NCBI GenBank assembly: GCA_903813345.2
Contig: CAIIXF020000009.1
Coordinates: 11,650,030 to 11,714,029 of the forward strand
Direction: 5' to 3'
Length of the DNA: 64,000 bases
Source: Owenia fusiformis
Taxonomy: Eukaryota > Annelida > Polychaeta > Sabellida > Oweniidae
This document shows positions 37,701-51,291 of the stretch, in pieces. Each line of letters begins with the position of its first letter. Within the stretch, counting starts at the first letter, position 1. The position numbers and the translations under genes are program-made. The notes beneath the pieces were generated by a model that ran no database searches, was not told the DNA's origin, and saw nothing but the letters and a program-made list of their open reading frames with translations.

Positions 37701-40700
37701 ATAATGTGTCTTTGTCCCTTGGCAAGTAGCAATGTGTGGGGGATGACAGATGTTTCATATCTATATGTTGCGGTTAATATAATTGGCCCCTTCGGTCACT
37801 TCTAAAAACATCATATTTGGTTTATCATTTGAAATGTTTTAATATAAGTGCATTTAACTATTATCAAGAACAAATCTAGAGTACTGTAATCAATAATGAA
37901 ACATATATTAATATTTGTTATATTTGATGCTTGTTTAAAATTAGTTCAAATGTCAAAGTGCTCCTGTATTGAAGATACACATGATTTTTCATAGTATAAA
38001 ATGGAAACAGTGGTTAAATTAATGACTCCATTTTTATTATGATTTATTGGTATTGAGTGGGTCACATTTATTGGTATTGAGTGGGTCACATTTATTGGTA
38101 TTGAGGAGGTCAGATTTATTGGTATTGAGGGGGTCAGATTTATTGGTATTGCGAAGGTCATAGTCATTGGTATTAAGGGGTCACAATCATTGGTATTGAG
38201 AAGGTCACAATCATTGGTATTGAGGAGGAGGTTACAATCATTAGTATTGAGGAGGAGGGTACAATCATTGGTAATGAGAGGGTCACAATCATTGGTATTG
38301 AGGAGGAGGTCACAATCATTAGTATTGAGGAGGGCACAATCATTGGTATTGAGAGGGTCACAATCATTGGTATTGAGGTCACAATCATTGGCATTTAATG
38401 GGTCACTAATATTGGTATTGAGAGGGTCACAGTCATTGGTATTGAGGGGATAACAAGGGCAAGAAGCAAGATTATTTCTCAATGGTTCTATCATTTTGCC
38501 TCTTTTTTATTATTTTATTTTATTATTGAGAGGGATGTGATATATAGCATCTACTCTCATCTGTGTCAATTTTCTGGGCTGCCTACATGTCTAAATGCAG
38601 TATGCCACCCAGACATCATGATGTATGTGTAAGGATGAGATTATATAAAAGGCATTCAGTTATTTGTGTCAAATAAGGCAAATATTATGCTGGCAAGAAT
38701 GTCTTATAATGATGTGTGTTCTTTTGAGGATATTATATTTTTTCTTTATTTTTGCGTAAAGAAAACTTACATAAAATTTACACAGTGTTTCTTTCAACTG
38801 TTTATTACTAACACATTCTAAATAGATTTTCAAGAAAATGATGCTACAGATATCAAAGATTGTGATATGGAAAGAAAATTTGCCACAGATATCAAAGATT
38901 GTGATATGGAAAGAAAAAGATGCTACATATATCAACGATTGTGATATGGTGACATCGAATTGAAATACATTTTCTATAACCCTGCGAAAATATGTAGGAT
39001 AAAACGTCACACCGCGGTCAATCAGATCATTAGAAGAATTCACTTCATTGAATAAATACTTCACTTTGATGTGATTCCTGCTAACTTTCAAGAAACACTA
39101 AATCTATTCAAAATTGTCGATTTTGTGTTAAATTAAGTGAAACAGCTAGATAATTGATCTAAAATTGAATGACCTTAGCTTGCTAATAGACAATTGATCT
39201 AAAATTGAATGGCCTTAGCTTGTAAATAGACAATATTAATCTAAAATTGTATGGCCTTAAGGTGAACAATTGTTTGAACTGGGTTAAATGATATATGTAT
39301 TTGTGTGTCAAATGTAATTATTTATTTTTTTATAATTTATTTATATACATTTATTTGTATGTGAATATATCTTTTACTTATCAATCATCCTTTTAAATGC
39401 TTAATGATAATATGTTAACTAAATAATTAGTATGTATCGATTTATCAATTAAAATATAAACTATATTTTACATTAACTGATGAGAATATTTTACAATGGT
39501 CATGTTCTGAAATTATGAAATATGAAATAGAATGAAAAAGAGTAGAATTAGCAAGGAATAAAATAAACAGACATGTAGTCAACACTCTAAATTATACAGA
39601 AATGCAAGAGAATCAGAGACTGGAGGTGAAATTTTTGGCAAAACATGTTCTCAGAAGATGTAGCTGAAATTTAAGATGTGTCTAATCTCTAAGGTCATTT
39701 AGGGCCTCTAGTTCCAATAAGTGAATCTCAACAAATCGATTTTCTAGCTTGGGTGCCTGGACCAATCAATATATTCAATAGAGAAGGAACTTCACTGCAT
39801 ACTTGAGAATGTACCGACATTCTTAAAGATGTTCTTTGTTGTATTGCATTTGTATAAAGAACAAAAAATACCATTGCGGTATTTGCATTCTCGACTATCT
39901 CTGAAAATTGTAGTGGTCTCGTAACTGTTCCATGAAGATGTACTCTGGTGAACCATTTTCTCGCAGAAAGTCACTCCCTGATCCACTTCTCGTCTCTGTT
40001 CTCAGGCAGGGTGGAAAATAGATATTTGGGGTCCATCTGGCTTGATTTGATATGCTGTAATTTAATAAATCTATATTGAAAAATGTGTTTGATTTCCGCA
40101 CCCGGTTTGGTATAATATTTGGAGAATGTCTGCAAGTAATTGGAATCTATTGATCATGATAGTTAGTTCCAAAATGTCAGGTAGTTATAGATATTTCAAG
40201 AAGATATCTATGATATTTCTATATTTCAAATCACCTGATGTTTGCCATCTTCCAATTCCAAGTTTAGAATAACCTAAGCTCTGTAGATCAAGAAAATATT
40301 TGCTGAATTTTCCATTAATTGACATTATATTGGCACTTAAGGACCTTCTGCTATGTTGAACCTTGTTTGAGAAATACCAGCAAAAATTATTGATCAAAAA
40401 TGCATTTCGCCCAATTTCTCTCATTCTATATGATTTAAAGTACCGGTATGTGTGCCATTTACAATAATTTACCTTTGAAATATAGTTGGTATTTAGACAA
40501 TTTAAAGTCCATTTTGTGATGAGATAGTCTCAAAGGAATATTGATTTAAAGGAGGTAATCTCCCCATGGTATATTCTGGCAAATTCGATTGCATTCAAGA
40601 TTGTTGGCTGTTGTAGAAAGGATATGGATGATTTCTGTACAAATGTTGTCATCTCTCCACCCCCCTCCTTCCTCTCTCATATACTCTTTCTGGGTGGATG

Positions 40701-43700
40701 TTTCAATACACAGAGATCAGCAAGATGACAACCGTTCATGTGATAGGGAAAATTCATACATGCCAAACACCTAAGCTGAACACCTCCAGAACCAGAACAC
40801 CTCTCAGCATATTAAGAAATGTTCATTTTTGTCAATCATTACTCAAACTTGTGGTAACCTGAATTGATTACTCAAACGTGTGGTAACCTGAATTCGACTA
40901 TTCAAACTTGTGGTAACCTGAATGTTCATGTTTGACAATCATTACTCAAACTTGTGGTAACCTGAATTCGATTACTCAAACTTGTGGTAACCTGAATTCA
41001 ATTACTCAAACTTGTGGTAACCTGAATTCAATTACTCAAACTTGTGGTAACCTGAATTCAATTACTCAAACTTGTGGTAACCTGAATTTGATACTCCCAC
41101 TGTGAGGAAACTTCATAAAAAATTCATTACAGATTGATGGTCTACATTCAGGTAGGCATTTCTTGATCATTTGTGTTTCTATTCTATATAGGTTTGCATA
41201 AACGTCTTTATTGGTATAATATTATATCATTATGGTTATGTTGCAGTTGTTCTAGGAAACATAAATCCCTTACATAAGACATATATTTTTATAATGGCAA
41301 TTAATGCTATCAGCTGTTTGTTATGCGTAAGGGTCTAGCAAATTGTGCAAGATAATTCATTCTGGATGAGCTTTGATAATTCTCCTCTATCAAGAATTCG
41401 AATATGTTTGCCCTCTTAGGATGAATGTGATTAGTATCCATATACAAATTACAGTGATCACCCACTTGAGATTTTCAAAACAGGCTTGCACCCACCGGAA
41501 ACTCCATTTGCAGTTTGCACCCACTTGAAAATGAGAAAAATCATGAAAAATTGGCATATTTTGACCAATTTTGCTGTTTTGTGAAAATGAGAATTTTATA
41601 CCCACCTGAGAAAAAATCCTGGGGAGATCACTGATATACATGCATAGTATATAGTAAAACACATTAAGCCAGGAACACCTTATCAGTTTAGAACACTTCA
41701 GAGTCCCATAACCTTTTGTCTTCATGTTAAGTAGAACAGCCCCAAGTAAAAACTTTAATAGGAACCAAAGGTATTCCACTGGTTTTACTGTATATTTTGT
41801 TTTACTGTATATTTTTGTTAGTCTTGCACCAAGGCACCCCCCATCCCATTCTCCCACTGCCCTTCAATCTAAATAATGTATTACGTATTTCATCTTCATT
41901 TCTTCATCAAAGTGCTGGAGTGAATGGCATATCAATTTATCAAATTACATGAAACCTAATAACAGCTTTCACTTGTTCTTTTAATATGATTTGCGATAGA
42001 AAGATTCTGACACACATCCTTAAAGGGATTATTCCAGTTGATATTTTTGGGCCTTGTATTCAATAAGGACTCTGTAGATAATGTATTCCCTAATATGGGC
42101 ATATTAAATCAGCATTCGTTGACACTTTCATCAGCATTGCATATTGAATTGTAAGACATTATCAATTTACTTGTGCCAGGCATGTCAGCCGCATCAGGGT
42201 CCTGGAACTTTTATTGGTAAAATGATATATCAGCAGTTCGTAGAAACACCATTTTTATAGACCAATATTCATCTTTCCACAAAATTTCTGTCTGTGCGTC
42301 TTAATTCTTTGCCATTTCTTACTTAAACTTGAATAAATTGTCTGGTGTACTGAATTACCCCTTTAATTATACTTCACTTGAGAAATAGTTTCATGTCCAG
42401 TTAATTGTCATATCTTGATCAAGCCTTGAACTTCAAATCCTTGATGACATCTACTTTTGGGGTCATAAAAAAGAACTTAGCATCAGGACTGTTGTTATGT
42501 ATCTTTATTTGTCTTACTCAGACAGTGGTTATTGCTATACTAACTTTGTGCCTCAGGGTAAGAGAAAAAATGTTGATTTTGAGTTCTTATGTTTTTTCTC
42601 ATATTTTTTCTGAGATCATAAGGGGAATTCTTCATAGAGCTTGCCCCTCTGATATTCTGAATGGCACTTGTTTTCATTCTGACCCCGTTTTATATGTTTT
42701 GACGCCCAGCCTTTCAGATTAAGGACATTTACAGGTGGAATTGAAAACACCTAAGAACTCCACTCGTATAAAATAAATGGTTGCTAAAGAACTGAAGTTA
42801 ACTTGAAGATATAATGGCAAATTGCTTTGAATACCACTTGACCCAGATATTACACTTGTCTTTTATTGTCTTATTCTGTGGTTTTTAAATGGATTGTTTA
42901 CTATATTTGACCCGATGAGGGTAGGATCACATTCTATTTGTTCTGTCTGTTCTCTCTTTCGGGTCACCAAGTGCAAATCTGGAGACACAGAGTCCAAAAG
43001 GTTTCACAAAACATGTAGAAAATAAGAATCACAATGGTCAACTTTTTAAAGAGGAATATCACAGAAATATAGAGAAATTAGAAAGAAATGAAGTAAATAG
43101 GCTTAAAGTTGGTACTCTAAATTGTATAGAAATGTAAAATTATCAGCAAGTTCATTCAAATTTTAGAGAGAAATCTGAGAAAATTGCAAGGAATTGGTAG
43201 AAGCAGACGGATGGATTGAATAGAGTAATTCCAGTGCAGATGAGCTGGTCCTGTTTATTTGATGGATATGACCAAAGAGATAGAATTACAGACTGTAACA
43301 TATTCTACTAATCACAATTATTGATTTTACCTTATTGCGGTATTTGTGTATGGGTCTTTGGGTCTTCTTCGGTTTAAGATTCGTTCATCTTTCTCTCGCT
43401 TTTGTTCTTTCTTGTACATAAGTGTTTTTTCAGACAAGGATCTCACGTCTTGGTCTTTGGAGTATTCTATTTAAATATGTTTTTATTTTCTACATGTAGG
43501 GTTAATCCTCCCTTGACAGCCATACATTCTGAATTTATTACAAGTTTAGGTATTAGTATAGCAGAAATATACCACAAATAAATCAATTCCGTGATAATAT
43601 TGGTTGTTTTGGATTCCAATGGTTTAATAGATTTGTCTTAGTTATCCCTCGGGTGCCATTTTCGTTTTCCAGGGTCTTGTTTAAACCTCTCACGCATGGA

Positions 43701-46700
43701 AGATATTAGAGTTACCCAACTGTATTAAATGCATACCCCCAGGCATTCTCTTCCAAAATATATTATTCTAGATTTGCATATCCCTTATTGATAAACCCAA
43801 CTGTTTCATTTTTTGTGTTTATGGGATACGGATGCTTCATGGTTTCCTTGGATACCCTGTATTTATTTCCAAATAAGGATATGGTTTCTCTTCATGGATT
43901 GGCATGATGTGGCTGGATCTATCTCTACTCATCCGGCTTTTCTAATCATGGGGCAATCTAACTTAACTTGTGTCAGCTTGAAACCCGGAGAAGACCCACA
44001 TACTTTTTGATATTCATGTCTATCTACTTTATTTTTCTCTAAAATTTGAAGAAAGTGTATTATTTTTGGGGTATTTCTATACAATTTAGAGTTTTGATAT
44101 CATTCCAGTGATCTCCCTAGGAATTTTTCTCAAGTGGGTGCAAAATTCTCATTTTCACATTTCAGACCAAAATTGGTCAAAATATGGCCATAGATTTTTC
44201 TCATTTTCAAGTGGGTGCAAATGGATTTTCAGGTGGGTGCAAGCCTATTTTCAAAATCTCACGTGGGTGCTGCGCCCACTTGCTTTAATGCTGGGGAGAT
44301 CACTGCATTCATCATTTCTTGCAGTCTCTTCTCATTTCTACTTATTTTTATAGTTCAAAATATAATCATGAAATGTCTCACGAAGATAACTAGCTAAAAA
44401 TAGCTGAGACATTTTGTCCTTGTGACACTTAAAATGTATTCTCTTTTGTCAACATCAGGTTCTTTCATTTCGGTATTTTGTGATGTCCTGAATAGGATGT
44501 TTAGATTGAATGTCAAAGCGACATCAAACGTAAAGTCCTCTTTTGCACCAATTGTGTTAAAAATGGATGTCATCTGCTGAAGCTTATCAACCCCATTTAA
44601 AAAAAATGAATGAAGGACACATTGTTTTCTTGCTTTTTTGACATATAACAGTATCTGCTACACGAAGCAATATAAAAAGTATAAGTGTTTGATATCATAC
44701 TTATTATCTTTGAGTTGAGATGTTGATAGATGCTTGAAACTATTATTTATGACACAAAATTGTATTTACATCATATTTTAATGTAAAAAATTCAGTACAT
44801 GAACTTCCCTGCAAATAAAGACAGAAAATCCAGGATTCAAACAAGGATATACAAATCCATACAATGACTTAATAATAGTGAAAATATCTATATAGTCTAA
44901 TAGAGGAAGTCATGAATGTCACATTTAAGGGCTGGTCACGAGTACATATTTTTTCTCTGACAAGCCGCTCGCAAGTTAGAAATGAAATATTTTCAGATTT
45001 GACAAATTAATCTTAATCAAATACCAGTGCACGTATCACGTATTTGAGGACAACGTTCAAGGATTAATGTGACTTGAATATATATCCTATATTATATTCG
45101 TTTTTCTCATCCTTCATCAAAAACCTTCATTTATTTTTCAATTCAGAATTTAGATATGCTTGGACCGAGGAATGTTTTTGTGTCGCCACCATAGCAGGTC
45201 GTGACGTTTTGCATGTTAATGCCTCGTGTAGGTTTTGAAAATAGAATTTAGTCACGAACACCTGTCTAGTGAACACCTCTCTAAACAGAACACTTTTTCA
45301 GCACATAATTCAGGGGTTTCATTAGCAGCAGGCAACAGGCAATTTTCACCGGTTGTTTGCACAAAATCGCCTGTCGTTTTTAGGGTCTTTTCCATGTTAA
45401 ATTTATGATTTCCATTAATTTTTCCTGTTGTTTTCATTTATTTAGCCTGTTGTGAGAAACTATTGAAACCCCTGTAATTGATGTCTTTATCAAATATTCT
45501 CTCTGTTTTGAATACCTACCTACTGTTTTAGGGAACATCTGCGAACCATCTTACATTTTAATGTTATTAACCCCTATTCCCAAAGGCCTGTCTGGAATCA
45601 TGCTTTTATTCTGGTTGAACACCCTCTGCTATGACATGCATGTACGCTATCCCATTTTTTATAGTACCTAAAATGGGTATGTTATTGTCGTCAGCTTGTT
45701 ATCCTATGTAAACAATGTAATTGCCAAATTAAATAGTCCAATTTACGTCATTTTACGTCAAGCTAGGTGTGATATCATTTTATCAGAAGCATTAGTAGGT
45801 AGAAACGGCATTGATAATTGAAACTGCTTAATCTCGAGTAAGTCTATTTTAAAGGTCAGGATCAAGAATCTTTTAGCGATAACATTGGGATTTTTTTTTG
45901 AACAATACAATCTTTCTAGTTATGTTTTCTGTAATTAATCACTGAGAACAATAGGGGTATATAGAACCTGTGCTATATTTCTCTATGTTTCTGCCTTGTG
46001 AACTGATCCTTATGAATTGAGTATCTAATTTTCTTGCATTTGAAGTACAGAGAACTGAATACATATCTGTTTACTTATATGTCGCATACTTACTTCATTT
46101 TTGAGTTCAAAATATGACTGATATAATATTTTTTTATTAGTTGAGACAATAAGAGAAACTTAATGAACTGTGGCATCTCATTTCATCTCAGCTGTGAGGT
46201 GCAGTTTGGAGATACTGAGAGGCTCAAGTTTTACAACTCATATATCATCTAATTAAGGGTAGTGAAAAGTGTAGTGTTGAGATGGTAGCAAATGACATTG
46301 TCAATATATTATATGTCTTGTAATACATAGGAGCAATGATAACATAATTATCATCACACTTAATGACATAGATTGCTTGTCACATCAGATTGCAGGATAT
46401 CAAAGGTGTGCCAAAGTATCGGAGCATCTTGCTAACATTCTGATTTCCCATTTCCACAATTTAGACCAAAATTGGTCAAAATATGCCAATTCTTCATGAT
46501 TTTTCTCATTTTCAAGTGGGTGCAAATGGATTTTAAGGTGGGTGCAAGCCTATTTTCAAAATCTCAGGTAGGTGCTGCACCCACTTGCTTTAATGCTGGG
46601 GAGATCACTATACTCTATTGACTTCTGTTTAAGTTACCCTCTTTGTGAACTCCTACCAACACTGAAGATTTTTTCTCGACTAGAAAAATGTTCAATATAT

Positions 46701-49700
46701 ACAGGTTTTACTGTATCTTGCTTGTGAGACAGAAATATGTGTGATGGGTTTCTGAATATATCTTAGTTTAAGTTGTAGAAGCTCTTAATTAAAGAACCAA
46801 GTTGACTGTTGGAATAGTAGCTGATTTGTAAATAACAAGCATTTCTTTATGATATGCTTGCCTTTCACTAAATGAAGAAACCATGAATTTTCTTGAATTT
46901 AATATTATTTGAGGGAAATATTATTGCAGGAAATGGGATGGCAAATGCACTTGGCCATAGATATAATAGGACCAAGTCAGACTAGTCCTTGAGGAGTGAA
47001 AAACACTTCCATGCCACACATCGTGGAATGTCTCATGATTATTAAGGAATACTTGATTTCTACCATCTCCTATCTAATTTCCATGGTGATACATAAAGCC
47101 AGAAAAACAAACAGTTGATGACTTATAAGGGTAAAATGTAAACTGTTTTCTTATAGAAAAGCAAACCCCTACAAATAAGAAGAATTATATCAAACCTATT
47201 GAAGGGATCCTACCCATATCTATAAAATGCAACATTGCAAACTCTAGGTTTTACCTAAAACACTTTATACCTACAGGATTAGAAAAATATTAGAGGGGGG
47301 TATGATGAACTATTTCATAGGTTTGAACCCTTCCCTCCATTATACATGCTTCGTCACCATAAGTATAGAGAAGTGGTTTCATAACTGAAAAATGGACATA
47401 TCAAGAAGTGAATAACTTATCAGATAAGAGATTTGTAGCTAGATTAACAACCAACTAACAATCTATGGATTTCCCCTTAGAATTCCATTTCCTGTTAGTA
47501 TATGGGTATTAGAGTATAATAGTATCAATAACACTGCTATCTTTATTTTTATAGGTCATTTATTAAGATTGAAAATAGAGTGGAATTCGGAGGAATAAAC
47601 TAAACATGCTTGTAACTTGACATACTTCAAATTGAAATTCCAGAAAAAAAGATACTGTTTGCATTTGTCGACTTCACTTCTTAAAAGAGAGCTTAGTAGT
47701 TAATTAGTAAAAGTGAATGTAGAAAATCAGATACTTTATTTACTGCAAAATTAAAAGCGATGTGATAAGCTCGACTTCATATTAATTAACCTATTTTACA
47801 CTATACTAGAGATCAGTACCTAGATCAGAATGTGATTTACAGTAAGGTAATATCTATAGATCAGTATATGATAATATGCTTTTTATTGAGCCTCTCAATG
47901 GCATCATTAGCAGAAAATCATCTTTCTTCATTTTGGTGTTTCTGTCTGAAATTTGAACGGACTGTCTGATTTTTGGGGTACTTTTAAAAAATTGAGAGTT
48001 TCTGCTACATGATTCTGTGTTTTATTCTTTGCTAACTCCTCTATTTTTGTTGATTTTTGCATTTCGAAACACGGCAGCCATAGTTTTTTAGATACGGGTA
48101 ATATCATCAATCACATGATATTGGCTGAAGCACTATTAGGAGATGTCCTGAAAATGAAATTCTAAGATGTCATGTTATTCCATGGATGAATGGAGCAAAA
48201 ACAGAGAAATAAGCATTAACTTTTTACAGGGTCATAAGGGCTATATTTAAAGTTGTATAAAAATGTACAAAAATCCAACAGTTCATTCAAATTTTATAAA
48301 GAAATTGCTTAAAATGTGAATGGATTATGTATTTTCCCAAAGCTAGTACGTTTCCCTCATAAATAATTTTCTCCAGGGCATAACCTCCTGAATTACATGT
48401 AGAGTTATAGAGAGTTATGGTTCAATCATGATAATTAAATGGAATAAAACCAACAAAAAAGACTAATGTAAACATGCCTCAAAGTACAATTGTAAGTGCA
48501 ATTGTCTAAATTATACAAAAATGCCAAATGAACAGTTTAATCTGACTTTGGCCAAAATTATCTTCAGTAAAGTGAGTGAAGAATATCTGATCTAAAAAGT
48601 AGCCCAACTTGAAAAAAATAACTCAATATGAAAACATTTTAAAATGCAAATTATTGATGTAAAGATTTAATTATAATGAAAATGTTATTCTTTAAATCAA
48701 TCTTTTATGAGCTTTTCAATGTGGCTATATTTTCCTCCCAACAAAGGAATGTCTATTGTATGAAATCAATAGAACTTGCATGTTTTAAAATGTCTATTGT
48801 ATGATAAAACAGAACTTGCATGTTTTAATTACAAAAAATATTAAGAACACACAAGCAAAGCTTATGCTACTATCTGCAGTCCGCACGCTATTGGTTTTTT
48901 AAACAGATGTAAGTGACAACATTTAAGGTAATCAACTTCCTAAATCCCATAATCCTTTGCAGACGTCTGCCAGTGACATGTCAGAAAGATTAAAGATTAA
49001 ATATTATTAAAATATCAAAAATCTATTTATATGTGAGAACAGAATTTCTGGCAACAAAATTGATATCATGTATACATGTAGTATATTTTGCGCATAATAA
49101 GAATAATGTATACATATAAACCAATGGGACAGGAAGTAGGGAAAACTCTGCCATCTATACAAGCCTTTATCCTCAATCGAGCCTTTAACCTTCTCAACTC
49201 AACTCAACTACAATTGACAAATGTTGAGATTATATATACGTGGCAACACGGCATGTTTCATATGTCATTATTTAAAGGAATAAACAACCTTATGGCATCA
49301 CTTCCTTTTACGTTTTCATGTGCTTTATGACATCTTCTTATATTTATGGAAGATCATATAAAGTGCTAAATGAAATTTTTTTAAGAAACTTTCAAAATGT
49401 AGCACTTGATCGTTTTGTCACTTGTCAGTATGAATGTAATCTTCTTAGAAAATGTTTCAATAGCTCCATACCTGGTAATATCTAACTTTGTAATGTCATA
49501 TCATGGTTTAAAATTGTACACCAGTTATAAGAAGATTATACGTCTCAGTTGTCTCACTCTGTTCATCATGTTTCTAATTATCCATGCATTGTCTTGTTCC
49601 ATATGATATTACACATTTAATTTGAGATTTTGATTCATGTGGGATTCATCATGCTTTGACTTAATAAACTCTGGAATGATTCAAAAACATGTTCTTGGGA

Positions 49701-51256
49701 TTATTCATCTTGTAAGGGGTATTCTAGATAACTAGAATTATTAGAAATCATGCTATGTATCATCTCCCTTGTAGAAAATGTTCAGAGGTCATTTTATTTT
49801 TTTATTTTATATTTGGGAAAGAAGGATTTGTTATCTCTGTTCATATTTTAACTGACAGCTTCTCCAGATTCTTATCTTTTTGGTGTTTAGCTTCATGCTT
49901 ATCCCTTGTTAATTTCACATTTTAAAACATTGTCATCATTTCCATTGCTCTCCTGTTAGATTGATTCATTGTCCAATCTTATTTTAGCATGAAAATAAAA
50001 TGACAAAATGACACAAATGGAGTCTTATTAATGAACGGCAAAGGATGGGTAATGCTCATAAAATAATTTTTGAAAAACAAGTTGTGTAAAAGGTACAAGT
50101 AGAAAATTAGCCTGGCAGGATACACCCCCAAAATGCAATCTGATTTTCGACGCCGTATCGGTGCCAAATTTCGATGGACTGACTAGTCCTGTAGCAACTT
50201 TTGGTGTTGAAAGGTTTCGGTGCTGGAACGGTGCCAGAACAGCGCCAAATTTTTTCGATGCCGAAACGGCGCCAAATTATATTGGCTGTATACAGCAGAT
50301 AGATGTCTTGGTCCCAGTTAGGGTGTTGTAGGGTGTTTGACATAGAGTAAAGTAATGATAGTAGGGAGAAAAAGTGCATCAACTTGAACTAATAATCTAT
50401 AGGTACAATGTCTAAAGTTTCAGAGTCCTATAAAATAGATCAACCAAGTCCTTCAGATTTGTTTTTGTTTTAAACTACAATTCTTAGTCCACTATTTCCA
50501 ATCAAGGTTTATTGCTGATAGTTGTTATTGAGTTGTCATTGAAGTGCTTAAATTATAGTACATTGCATTGATAAATCTACTCATGGTGTCCTTATCTTGC
50601 TTGATATACTAGAAAAACTACTAGTTTGTTGGATTAATTACCTGATAAATATGATGAAAGATCTTGATAGCCGGGCAACCAGGGCAACACCTATTTTTGA
50701 ACATAGATTCAGATTTGTCTTAATAATTTGAATGAAGTGTCTGATTTTCTTGCATTTCTGTACAATTTAGAGTGTTGGCTACATGCCTGGCCATGCTCTT
50801 TCATGTTAATTCTACTGTTTTAAACTGTATTTTTCATTTTAAAAATAACCATTGAACAGGCCCGTAGCCAGGATTTGCCGAGGGGTCATTTAAAAAAATT
50901 CTGGGGGGTTCACCTTTGACAACCTTTGCCCAAAAATGGTCAAAATCATTTGAAAAGTTCAGATTGTTATAAAAATTGCATGATTTTGAAATAATGTTTG
51001 GCTAGGGGGGGTTCACTTAATTTGATATCGTTTCTTTTATTTGTGTTAAAGGCCATGAGGTTAGCATGCACTGTACTCTGCTGATCAAGATTGGCAATTT
51101 CAACATCAATGTCATTTCCAGTACCTGCATTCATATTGCCAACACATCTCTAAAGTATCCCATCATGAAATGAGATACTGTTTTTCCTGTTCTTTGCATC
51201 ACGAACAACACACATGCACATTTTCAGGAACATTATATATAAAGTTATTCAATCAA

Positions 51257-51291
<35 letters not shown>

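Noticed and set aside
37946-38494. 182-codon minus-strand frame
   Set aside because: It is almost entirely a translated minisatellite, with an overlapping repeat frame on the other strand.
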